From NCBI GenBank assembly GCA_015178975.1, contig WHVD01000045.1, positions 248,001 to 312,000 on the forward strand: DNA of 64,000 nucleotides. Direction: 5' to 3'. The position numbers were made by a program, and so were the translations under genes. Under the pieces are notes generated by a model. The model was not told where the DNA came from. It saw nothing but the letters and a program-made list of their open reading frames with translations, and did no database searches. Of the stretch, positions 1 to 11,119 are shown in pieces. Position 1 is the first letter of the stretch. Every line of letters starts with the position of its first letter. The stretch is from Hysterangium stoloniferum. Lineage: Eukaryota > Basidiomycota > Agaricomycetes > Hysterangiales > Hysterangiaceae.

Positions 1-3000
1 CTTTCAAAGACAGTGGAAATGGTCGAGCCCAGTCTCAGAATGGTTCAGAAACACTCCAAGGATATTTGCTGCCGTGAGACGTATATATATAGTCTTACAA
101 TATATTTAATTATTAGTCACAAAATACAAAGTCCTACAAAGCCAAAGATATCATCGACACAATTCTCGTCAGCAATGAATTCCAGAGTTGCAATGAGCAT
201 AAGAAGTGATTGAATGAGCTTTCAACCCGACTCAAATGATGTAAGTTTATGTAACTATTAATGCCGCCAAAGCGAGCTGAAAAAAACAGGAAAACAGGAA
301 AGATATTATCCTCTTCCTTGCTTGCTTTCAATATACCAGTGAAAGGTGTGGCCACCGTGCAAAGGAAGGAACGAGGGGTAGAAACTAAATTCCCAAAACA
401 TTCAAAGTTGAACCGGTTCGTTGAGCTGCGCATTGTCCCTTAATGTGGAAGGACATGAACAAGAATGGTGAGGGGAGAGAGCTTGAGGTACATGCAGATT
501 CCAGGCCAGATGATCCAGCTATTAGTTCAGTATAACCGCAATTATTCCGTTGAGAGCCAACATCCGTGGTCAACATGGTCTCCGAGTGATTTGCGTCAGA
601 AATGGACTGGGGAGAAGTTCTCATGCACAAATGAAAGACAATATTGCAAGAGGAGAGGTGGTGAACATAGTGTATTACGGACTCCACAAGCAAGGAAACC
701 ACCCAAGTTGATGTGAATGGAGAGCAGCACCGTGTTATCATTGAAGAAGGTTAGCAAGGCGAAAAAATGCCACGACAGTGATTGCTATGTCAAAAATGAA
801 TATGACCCACCAAGGATGTCATATATATTCCATCCACCACGATATTGAATGAGTTAAAGGCCCTTGTTTATTGCGAGGTTTTGGGATATAAGATCGCTGA
901 CCCTGGAGATTGAACATGGATTTTGAAGAGAAGATTCGCGTGAACAAGAGAAATGTTGTCGTGGATCAGTGATTATTCCTACTGTTCTTTGTTATTCTTC
1001 AATGGCTTCCTTCATGTGAGCCTAGGTAAGTGACGTGGGAACTGAGGTGGCGGGGCTTCTTCGAGATTTGGTAGCGGTATTGCATATGATGGGATAGTCA
1101 TTAATGAATTGGATGTGGTTCTAGCCACGACTAGCACTTAAAATATTCAATATATATGTGAGAAAGAGCTGTAGAGGATGCTGGGAGTGAAAAAGTGGCT
1201 GTATGAGCTCTCAAATTTACTATGTGGCTTGAAAATACGGTTACAAAGCGAGTTAGGGAAAGATCAATAAAACTATGATCCTACCGGTCTGGTTGAAATG
1301 TGAAGAGAGAGGGTTGAGGTGCGGCGACGATGCATCAAGAGGCATTGACAGTGAGCACTAGACCTTCATAGTCGATTATGGATGCTTCGTTGGTTGAGCC
1401 GTGGATAACGTCTCAATGTACAAGGAGAGAAACAAGAATGGCGATGGTATTGAAGCTGCGCATCGTGGGACACGCGAGACCGGATCAGGGTAACCCCGAG
1501 TATTTCTTCGGCGCATAATGCAGCAACTCTGTTCGATGTGATGAGACGATGGCAAGGTATATTGAGGATTTTGAAGTACTGTGAGTCCTCGCCAATGTTA
1601 AAGCTGACATCTGGCGCTTTCTCCTTGGCTAGCATGATTGCGGTGACTAACTCACCAGTATTATTTTTGATAACACGGCCTGTCACCCTCATAGTTATAT
1701 TGCGGGGGTTATTTTCCGAAAAATGGAGATGTAAGTTGAATTCGTTAATGCTATCGACACATCAATGAAAGGTGTGGCGACTACGCATAGGAAGGAACAG
1801 GTGACGACAATTAACGTTCAAGAGTCCGACGTATCTTGTAGAAGAGTTCCTTAATATTAGATTGAATCAAATGATTGTTTCGTTACTCCTCTAACTGAAA
1901 TAATTCAAACATGACAATTGGCATGAAATCCAGTCAACCGAACGCACTCAATTGCGGTGCTTACCAAAATTCTGAGAGCCATAGTGTAATCGCTCAACGA
2001 TATTGGAGTAGGGAACATTTAAAAGGGTCCCTGCTGACTCTGTTCCACAAAAGGTCAAGTGACCTAGTTACACACCTTGATATAGTTATAGACAATGCGA
2101 GATTTGAATAACTCACTCCAGAAATTTATCGAATCATCTCCACCTTGTTTGTGGTACGACGGATTGATAAAATCCTCTAATAACCGGTCCGAAGAATCAA
2201 GGGATGATTCGGACAATAGGGTCGGCGACACGGGATGAAGCTCGGGAGAAATGTATGCTATCTGGCTCACCAATCGGGACGTTGCGCGCGAATGATGAGA
2301 AGATGCACCTAATTCCAATTGACGACTTCTCAGTTGTATCTGAAGGGGAGGTATGAAGGACTCACCGGGAACTGTTGAAGAATTCTCGTTCAGCGTTATT
2401 CACAATTTGCAGGGGAGTATCTTCTTTCGTTCCATCTAGGAACTTGGCATGGCCATGATCTACATCCAATGACAACATACCAATTAATGGAACTAATAGT
2501 AGACTTAGTCACTCATGAAAAATTGTTGATAAATGATCCGCTGCGCCGTCAAGAGGTGATACGGATGGGTCTCAAGAATATAGCAGCAAGTCAGTGGTCG
2601 ACCCAGAATTCAAAGTATGTCTATGTGTGACCACTCTGTGCGAATGAAAGGGGATTGACGCCTTCTTGTCGTCGTATAGTGGTGGTGGTGGGGTAATGGA
2701 CTCATCTGTCTGTTAGCGGTGGCTCAACAAAAGCATCGTAATGAAAAAGGCATTACGCTACATACCGAGAGATGTTGCAGGGAATACTGTTGGTATTTCA
2801 CACGATATATGTTTGGATGAATCAAAATCCTTTGGTAAGGTTGCAGACGGGGAGGCACCATGGGGAAGGTCTTGAGTAGAGTCTTCGCAGCCTGGAGTTG
2901 ACTGGCCTTTGCCGATAGAGCCGATCGATTTCCAGGTGACATTTAAAAATAATATTTTGGATACCAGCAGGTATAGATGGTGGACAGCAGTAATTGGAAG

Positions 3001-3939
3001 TTTAAGTCGAAGATGACACAGAATAGTGTTGTACCAGCGTTGATTCTACGCGAAGTATAGAAGTGGGCAACGACTTGCTGACCTTCTTGTACAACGAGCT
3101 TGACACAGAGGTAAATGAAATTCGCTGTCATTGTTGGACTGTAGGAGATGTCGAAGGTGCGTTTTATAGACCGTTTGAAGCCATCTTGGAACTACTCCGG
3201 CGGAGGGCCTGAAATTCCGAACGTGGAGTGCCACGGCGGTGGCCGATGCCTTATCTTCGCTTATTACAAGATGAAATTCTGACAGAGAACGGGCGATGTT
3301 TATGATAAACGTTGATGCAACCTCATCAAAGTTGGTGTGCAGCGGTGAAACGTGATGACGTAATCGCAGTTGACGCGTCTCTATCTGACCAATAAACGCC
3401 GAAGCACGGACCAAGGAGTCTAAGCGAGTGTTTGGATGGAAAACCCGAGCGCGTAATGAAAGTGAAAAGGTCGGGACCTCCCTTGTGGAGGGCACTATTG
3501 AGGGTTTGTGTACATTCCAGATTCCCATTTATTCTCATTCAGAGACTTATTTTAAAGTGATTAAAGTTTAAATTATATACATTATATGTATTTGTAAATT
3601 CACTGAACCTAAAAAACATATGTCAGTCTCCTTTTGGAATCTTGCTGAATACTTAGTCATGCATCAAGAATAACATCCTTACATACCACATATTTGGCTT
3701 GGAACAGTATTTTCATTCTTCCTCAATTTGTTTCTCTTGAAGTGTCAGATGTTTTGTTCCACATTGGACTTCCAACTTCTCATATGGCTGTGATTGCCCT
3801 TCCCATGTCATATTGGGGACTTCTGCAAATTCTATACACCAGGGGAAACTAAGGGTGGGAGTTCCTCAATGTCTTCAAGGTCGATCCCAACCGTTGCCGA
3901 ATCGTGATTCCCCGGAGTCGTCTCGCTGGAAGTAGACAT
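1..3939 (-). pseudogene. Unit U0, damaged copy of the array gene, runs off the left edge
   Basis: The first third of exon 1 is recognisable at 3839-3939 (MSTSSETT start), then about 300 bp without a match to other units replaces the rest of exon 1 and exon 2. An exon-3-like stretch follows at about 3260-3528 (TNFDEVASTFIINIARSLSEF). From about 1900 to 3255 the sequence differs from the other units and holds open stretches such as one at 2943-3131 and one at 2064-2318, which I cannot assign. Family sequence resumes with the module-B exon at 1366-1692 (LVTAIMLAKEKAPDVSFNIG) and the module-X exon at 385-741. Too disrupted to be functional. The product is unknown. Confidence 0.65.
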
Positions 3940-6355
3940 TGGTGGGTAGCAGTCTTACTTACACCAGAAGGGGGTGCCTCGCCTTTATGCCCCGTCAGTC
4001 GGAGAGTTATTTCCACCCAGGTACAGCCTTATGGCCGTGTTTACACAGGATTCACAGCATGTCATCCCTGCCATCGGAAGCAAATCCCCTCACCTTCCTT
4101 AACCTATATAGATTCCAGTGGACGTAGTTACTTTACTACTTTCTTACGCCTTCTTCTGAAGGCTCACATAGTATCTAGTAATGGTTTAGAGAGTTGTGAC
4201 CCCATAATATACTATTTAGGGTGTTTATTGGGCGTCAGGGTTGAAAGTACAACGACTTTTCCCTTATTCAAGAAGTGGCATTACCGTGAATAATATAAAT
4301 GCAGTCCAGCTATGCTGATCCACTGCCGCTTTCAAGTCGTCGTTGTTAACGTGAAACTTTTTCTTGCGAGAGTGCGGGTGCCTGTTTGATTTTATCAAAA
4401 CCTTCAACGAGGAGAAACCCAGGGCAAGTCATAGTCTAGTCGGGTTGATGGCAAGCAACGTCGTTTCATCCTTCACCCTTGACATATCAATCGGCTTGAA
4501 TTTTGTGAAACGTCTGGGCAAAACAAATAGTAACATAAGACCAAAGTTCCCACCGCAGACTCCCCGAGGCACACAAGGGTCTGACTTAAAATTATTTTGA
4601 TTATGGCGTGTTCATCAGAATTTGTATTGACAAATTGTACATATAATCGCGTGTCAAGTCTTACTTACTCACAACAGACTCTATTATTCCCTGTATGGCT
4701 GAATGGAATTGATTCTTTGACACTACGATGATCACGTAGGTTAATGGTTGTGACCCACCCGTAGCCTGAACTATTGCAGGCGGAGTTCTTCCAATATCTA
4801 AAGATTCACCATGCCTGGGTGCGCCGTCACAGTCCCTCTTCTCTCCCACATAATGGTCATTCATCCCAGGTCTCAGTTTGTGAACCCAATCCATCCTTCA
4901 TTTTCTCGTGTTTCATGATTGTCTGTCAGGGAAATAATGAACTCTGTGGGTCCATATGAACTTCTTAGTTGAACAATGGCTATTGTCATCAACAAATGGG
5001 TGTAGAAGATACGGTGCTTGCAAGGTAATGCATGTAATGCCTCTGAGGATGATTTTCAGTGCGGCAGGATCACAACAAAAATATTTCTTCAGAATACAGT
5101 TGGGATCACTCGACGACAGATAAACTTCAGTATCCTGGGGCCAGACCAAAAATAACAGGAATTCCCTTTAAAAACAGTGGCAATGGTCACACCTGGTCTC
5201 GGTTTGGTTTAAACATTTGTGATCAAGTCATCTCCGTTCGCTTCAAAAACGGACCAGGAATAATTGTTCCCGGTGAGATGTACACATGTAGTCCTATAAT
5301 ATATATAGCTATTAGTCACAACCACGAATCCTACAAATTAAGAAATGATTGTACGTGCTCTCAAATTGCCCCAAACTACGCAGGTTTATTCAACTTTTAT
5401 TCGCCCTCTAAAGCGAGTTAAACAAGGGGAATGGTGAGACCCTCCTGTTAGTTTTTTCCAAGTATGTTGGCGTTATCTGAGTAGAAATCGTGTCGAGTTA
5501 TGGAGCAGCACCTTCGCTAGGTCAAACAACGTCTTTCCAAGGCTGATATGGAGTTCGACGAAGATGCTACTGCCACACCAGAGAAACGTGTAGCCACCAC
5601 AGAAAGGAAGGAATGAGCGGTGGAAACTAAATATTCGAGATACCCAAGGCTGAACCACTTCTTGATGGGCTGCGCATTGTGTCACGATGTCTTGTTCTGT
5701 AAGGAGACAAACAGGAATTGGGACTCCATTGAGATTGGTCCACGTGAATTCCATGTCAGAAGATCCAGTTACCGCCTCCAGCATGACAGCAACTAGTTTT
5801 TCCTCAGTTAACAATCGAGGTAATTTAATGCGCAAATGTAAGACAATGGTGGAAGAGAAGACATAGCGAATATAGCATAAAATGGACTCCATGAGCGAGG
5901 AACATTATTTAATGCACTCGTGAACTAGTCTGCCTAGCCTTGCCACAGTTAAATTCTTGCGCAGGAACTGTCAAGCCGAGATGCTTTGAGACCATTCCCC
6001 AGTCAGCCGACGGCATCGCTGCTTCTGGAGATAGAACATGCGTTTTGAAGAAAAGATCAGCTCGAACGATACAAATATTGGCACCCCAGTGGATTGGTCA
6101 GTTGCAGTGTTCTTTGTTGTTCTTCAATGGCTTGCTTCCTGCCATCGTAATTGACATGATAATAACAATCGGGGGGCTTTCTTTGACACTTTCCGGTGCC
6201 ATTATAATTGAAGTTATTGTCGTTCATAAATCGGATGTCATTGTAAAATATTCAACGTATACGCTTAGCATCAAAGAACAAGAGGTACAGTGAATCTGAG
6301 CAAGTAAAAAATAGCTATATACGCTCTTACATTGACTCAAACTATGTAGGTTCAG

Positions 6356-6571
6356 TGTAATCCTGGTGCCCCCAGTCTTACGCACGGACCCTTTAGTTTT
6401 ACGTGATTACATAATCACCGCGTTTTACGGTATAAGTAGCCGGGAAGTTTTCAGGACCTTAGATCTTACCGTACGCTGCACTTGCCTGTATCTTGTTCTG
6501 CTCTGGACAATACACCGTGGTCCTGTCAACTTGTGTGACCGCTAGTGATCCCAATTGACGACGGGATTACA
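6356..6571. mobile_element. Solo LTR-like insertion, 216 bp
   Basis: The block starts TGTAATCC and ends GGATTACA, so its ends are inverted copies. It is flanked by a perfect 5-bp duplication, TTCAG, at 6351-6355 and 6572-6576. The matching place in U2 (about 13040) lacks it. Length, TG...CA ends and 5-bp duplication fit a solo LTR. It resembles the 185-bp insertion at 38942-39126 and is probably the same family, diverged. The parent family (Gypsy or Copia) cannot be told. Confidence 0.8.
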
Positions 6572-9042
6572 TTCAGACCACTTGCATATCCAGGTACGAA
6601 GCGAAGAAATTAAAGTGAAATAGCACTATCCTGCTCCTAGTCCGGGTAAGATGTGTAGAGAGAAACGATTATAAATGGTGCTAAATCGAGGAAGACCTTT
6701 CCAGGCCAACGATGTTTCTTCAACATTGAGACCATGTTTGAATTAGACGATACGGATGAACCAGTGAAAGGTGTGGTGTCGACGCATAGGAAGGAGTTGG
6801 AGAACTAGACCTTCAGAGTGGAGGATGGATCCATCGTCGATTGAGCTACAGATCGTGTCCCAAACGAGAGAAACGACTATGGCGATGGTATTGAAGCTGC
6901 GCATCGTGGTACACGCGAATCCAGGGTTGAAAGATCCAGTTATCAGGATCAGAGTTACCGCGATTATTTCTTCGTTGCATAATGTTGCAACACTGTTCGA
7001 TGTGACGATGGCAAGGGAGATTAAGGATTGTGAAGCACTGTGAGTCTTTGGCAATGGTAAAGCTGACATCTGGCAGTGTCTCCTGGACTAGCACCCTTAT
7101 GGCGACTAACTCACCAGCGATATTTGTGATAAAACGGCCTAGGACTACGCATAGGAAGGAACAGGTGATGACAACTAACGTTCAAATGTCCCACGTATCT
7201 AGTCGACGATTGCGACTGTTTTCCTACTCGAAATGAAATAATTCAAACATGACAATTGGTGGAATGAACTCCAGTCGACTGGAATGGAAGCAGTAGGGGA
7301 AATGTCAGGATAGCGAGTGAAATAAATTTTTGTGGTGTGTAGTGTGACGTTAGCGACTGACACATTAAAACACAACACGAAGGACTTCTCGTGGATTGGC
7401 TGCTCCACGCGGCGGGTTGTGGGTATTCGTCAGCTCTTAGCTGATATCTTCGCTGGTAAATTGTGTTCAATTATGTAATTTCATACAACTCTCAAGTCCG
7501 TATCCTGTTTGAAATGATTGTCATTCATAAATAGGATGTCAGTCTAGCCATGGGTGGTGCCCGCAAGTGTATTCAATGCATGTATGGCATCAACTCGTGC
7601 AACATGCAGAGCTCGCCGCAATGGTGAAAGGTGACTGTATGCGCTCTTATATTTGATCGACCTATGGCAGCTGTATTGTCAAGTTTTCAATGAAAGAGAA
7701 TCAATTCAGGATTTCGCCCAACACATTGACTCGCACGGTGTGAAGGCACTCGGTTTTAAGATGATGGATCATGTCGATTGAACACTGACCTGAAAGTATA
7801 ATGAGCCTGAACGAGAGATGTATTGAAATGGGGAGGGGGGAGGCCTTGCTCAGACCTTCAATGATATCTTATTTAAAGCAAGTATCGTTCATGATTCGGG
7901 TCTTAGTCTAGGTACGGGTAGTGTCCCCAAATGTATTAAACACATGTATGGGGACAACTGGAGAGCTTGGGGTGATATTACAAAATGACTATATGCGTTC
8001 GTACGTCAGCCCCAAATCATATAGCTTTATAACATCTGCAACCGCGGCTGCAACGGCGACGCTATTGGGCTCCTGCCGTTTGGTTGAGATGTGTCGGCAT
8101 TATCAAACAGAAATGATTAGGAAGTCTGTTCAATTAATGGTGCAAGACCTTTGTCAGGGCAACCATGTTCCTCCACCACTGATATGGGGGTCCAATTAGA
8201 CACGAGTGGAAGGTGTGGCGACCACGGAAAAGAAATAACGTGCAGTCGAATCTAAACCCTCAAGCGGGTACCTGACGGATTGGGCATTGCGCGAGCCGCG
8301 GATTATGTCACAATGTGGAAGAAGAGAAACGAGTGTGTCGATGGTATCGAGGCTGTGCACTGTGTTACATGCAGATTCGTGCTCGGAACATCCAGCTATC
8401 AGGTTCAGAGTCAACTTGATTATTTGTGCGCCAGACGCAAGGAGATCCCAACTTGGAATCGTGTGCGTCAGAATCAGACTGGTAGGCAAGTTTCATAGGC
8501 GGAGGTCAGATGGTGCCGGAAGGTAAAATATTGTGAACGTACCGTACGATGGGCTCAATGAGTGAAGAAACCACTTTCAGCTGGTTAATGTGATCGGTGA
8601 GAAGCGTGCTGTCGTCGAAGAAGGTTTTCAAGCAGTGAATACTCCAATACAGTGAATGTAATGTCCCCAAATCAATGTGAAGTGTCAATGACGCTATATG
8701 TATGTTTATCTCGTCCAGTATAACATTTAATACAGCTCCAGCAATATCTCGAAACCATGCATCTTGGTGGATGCAACACGCGAGAAGCCGTATAGCATAT
8801 TCAGGAAAGGAACGTCGTCGTGTGTGAGACTCTCTGTCATGGTGTTGGTGGGTAGAATGAAATGATGTGTGATGTCGCGACGCACCGTTGTAACCCGAAT
8901 TCAATGTAACCCCTGATCGCCGTGAGCTCCTCTACAGATAGTTGACGCACGTGGCGGATCGCTTTCACGATATGCACAAGGCCCAAAATGGGAAAGGGAT
9001 GATGAAATCCTGTTAGATAACGGGCGATGTGTATGATAAATG

Positions 9043-10113
9043 TGTTAAGTTTTCGTGGTGCTGTTCCTAGACCGTATAACTTTCCGTTTGTCTGAGTGAG
9101 GTGGCAGTACTCGTTGTAAACGGATAAGGACTAAATAAGTACAAATAGACCTTATGTAACCCATAGTACGCGGTGAATCCCCAATGCTGCGACCCGAGCC
9201 CTAATGCAGCTGGCGCACCTCTCCCCCACACTGACATTTCCTAAAGAAGTAATGATGACAAATATTGATCATGTGACAAGGCTCTTGTTCCGTGACCACC
9301 TGCCTCTGGGGTTGGGTCTCCCATGCTCGTGGTAAAAGGACAGAGAGGCGGATGACAGTGAACAGGCTTGGGGAGCCTCTGAATTCACTGCTCTGTCAAA
9401 GTCGGCAGCCTTCAGCCGCACACCAGTGTCGCCTGCGGACCGTCACTGGCACCTCCTAAACCATGACCGCAGCCCGGCAGCGGTCTTTTCTTCCTACCCA
9501 CCCCTGACTCCAGCATTCACTTATGCACTAGCAATGCAAGACTTCGGTGTGCCTGCAGCCGTCTTCGACGCCTGTTAGCAGGATCTCAGGTTCTTCCTGG
9601 GGCTTTGGCCCAAATGGCATGTGGCAAGTTCAGCGCAATCACCTCTCTTTATTCGACCATCCTCCACCACTCGCTCCGACGAATCCGGCCTGCTTCCTCT
9701 TCATTCTCCCGTAGATACTATAGTAGCTATGCTCTATACGATGCTACGGAACCGCTATGTAAGTTAGTTATGCGACGTGGTATATAAATGTATTAAAAAA
9801 TATATATATATTGATCATGTAATGTGATGACTTTGTTAAGTACTTTGCATTTACATGCCAGCAAACTGAACTATCTAATGCACAATGGACAACACCAATT
9901 TTCCGGCTACTCAACAATGCTCAAAGGTTGGTGTAAACGACAATTGCTCCCTGATGCTAAATCCTGTACACCTTACTAATATTTGGATGACTCGTCACAT
10001 GATCGATATTTGTCATCATTACTTGTTTCGGAAATGTCAGTGTGGGGGAGAGTAAGGGTACTTCCCTAATGCTCGCAATCCGTCGCTAACCCGAAATCCC
10101 AGAAAAGTCAACA
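9043..10113. mobile_element. Solo LTR carrying a nested hAT-like element
   Basis: It starts TGTTAAG, ends GTCAACA, and has a 5-bp duplication AAATG at 9038-9042 and 10114-10118. It interrupts exon 3 of U1 at a point where U2 reads straight through. A 206-bp relative without the nested element lies at 58543-58748. Removing the nested 857-bp element and its duplication leaves about 206 bp, the same size. It is a fossil LTR of unknown parent family. Confidence 0.85.
9207..10063. mobile_element. Non-autonomous hAT-like element nested in the LTR
   Basis: An 8-bp duplication, CCCTAATG, flanks it (9199-9206 and 10064-10071), and the LTR copy at 58543 shows the empty site. Its ends carry an imperfect inverted repeat of about 60 bp, clear from CTCTCCCCCACACTGAC inward (9219-9281 against 9993-10052), while the outermost 12 bases match poorly. 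An 8-bp target duplication is typical of hAT elements. No transposase is visible in the 857 bp. The middle (about 9350-9780) is GC-rich and unlike the rest of the element. Confidence 0.75.
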
Positions 10114-11119
10114 AAATGATGATGCAACCTCATCAAAGTTGGTGTGCAGTGGTGACTTGACCAAAACGTTGTACAGTGATGACGTAATCGCAGTTGACTC
10201 TATCTGACCAATGGACGCCGGGACACCACGTAAAGGCCGAAGCAAAAGATAGCATAAGTTGGGTAGTATGACCCTTGCTACTCCGCTGTACATAAAGTGA
10301 AGTCACTGGGAGCCTCTCTAAAATCATCGCCGCTCGCCTCCGAATTTGAAGTGGATATGTGGGTCTACGAAGACATCGGTATTTCGAGTGTATTCAACAT
10401 TGACGCTGAGTTATTCCTACCTCATTAAATCAACACTCTCTTGAACTAGTATTCCCAATTTTGGCAGGGTGAGATGCTTGTGTAGAAACTTGTTAAAGGC
10501 ACTGTTGTATTGAGACAATCCACTCATTATTTGCCCGTATATTGTTAGCCTTACCATCAGCGAAGCTTTCTTTGCACTATGAAGGACTTTCATCCCAACC
10601 CTTTCCAAACCGACTCCACAGTAATACCCAGGGCCAATTCCAACACTTGAAGATGTCCCAAGACTCCGTGAGATCATTCCCCAGTCCTCAGCATGACTGC
10701 GATATGGGCTGAAGTTGGATGTCGTATTGGTGGATATCTTGACAACAATGGGTGGGTCATGGTAGGTCGTTTCTCCTTGACACTGAAATCTGCCGCATCT
10801 GACACATCACATGGAAATTGCATTATACTTTACTCACCAACTCGTCAACCCAGACCTCTATATGGTTTTCAGATAGCTGTATGTGCTGCTCATCATCGGG
10901 GGCCCGATAACATAAATAATGGCCAGGTTCATCACAGCCCCATCGTTCTTGAAGCTTCTCCCTGAATATTTCTCTCATCCCCTGAATGATCTCGTCCCGT
11001 TGCTCTGAGCTCAATACACCCGGGGAAGCTAAGGGTGGTAGCTCCTCAATGTCTTCAATGTAGATCCCAGCCGTTGCCGAATCGTGATGCCCCAGAGTCG
11101 TCTCATTGGAAGTAGACAT

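Larger units (their letters stand above)
4364..11119 (-). pseudogene. Unit U1, array gene copy broken by transposon insertions
   Basis: Exon 1 (10838-11119, 282 bp) and exon 2 (10421-10782, 362 bp) are open and flanked by splice sites like those of U2. Exon 3 starts near 10380 but is cut by the LTR sequence at 9043-10113. Exon-4-like sequence follows at about 8530-8800, module A at 8196-8489, module B at 6743-7094, a proline-rich exon at 7199-7470 and module X at 5473-5892. The module X copy here is the longest open version in the window (139 residues, with LPRLLTEEKLVAVMLEAVTG near its start). A degenerate last exon lies near 4364-4600. The function of the family is unknown. The LTR and nested hAT insertions make this copy inactive. 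Confidence 0.7.
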
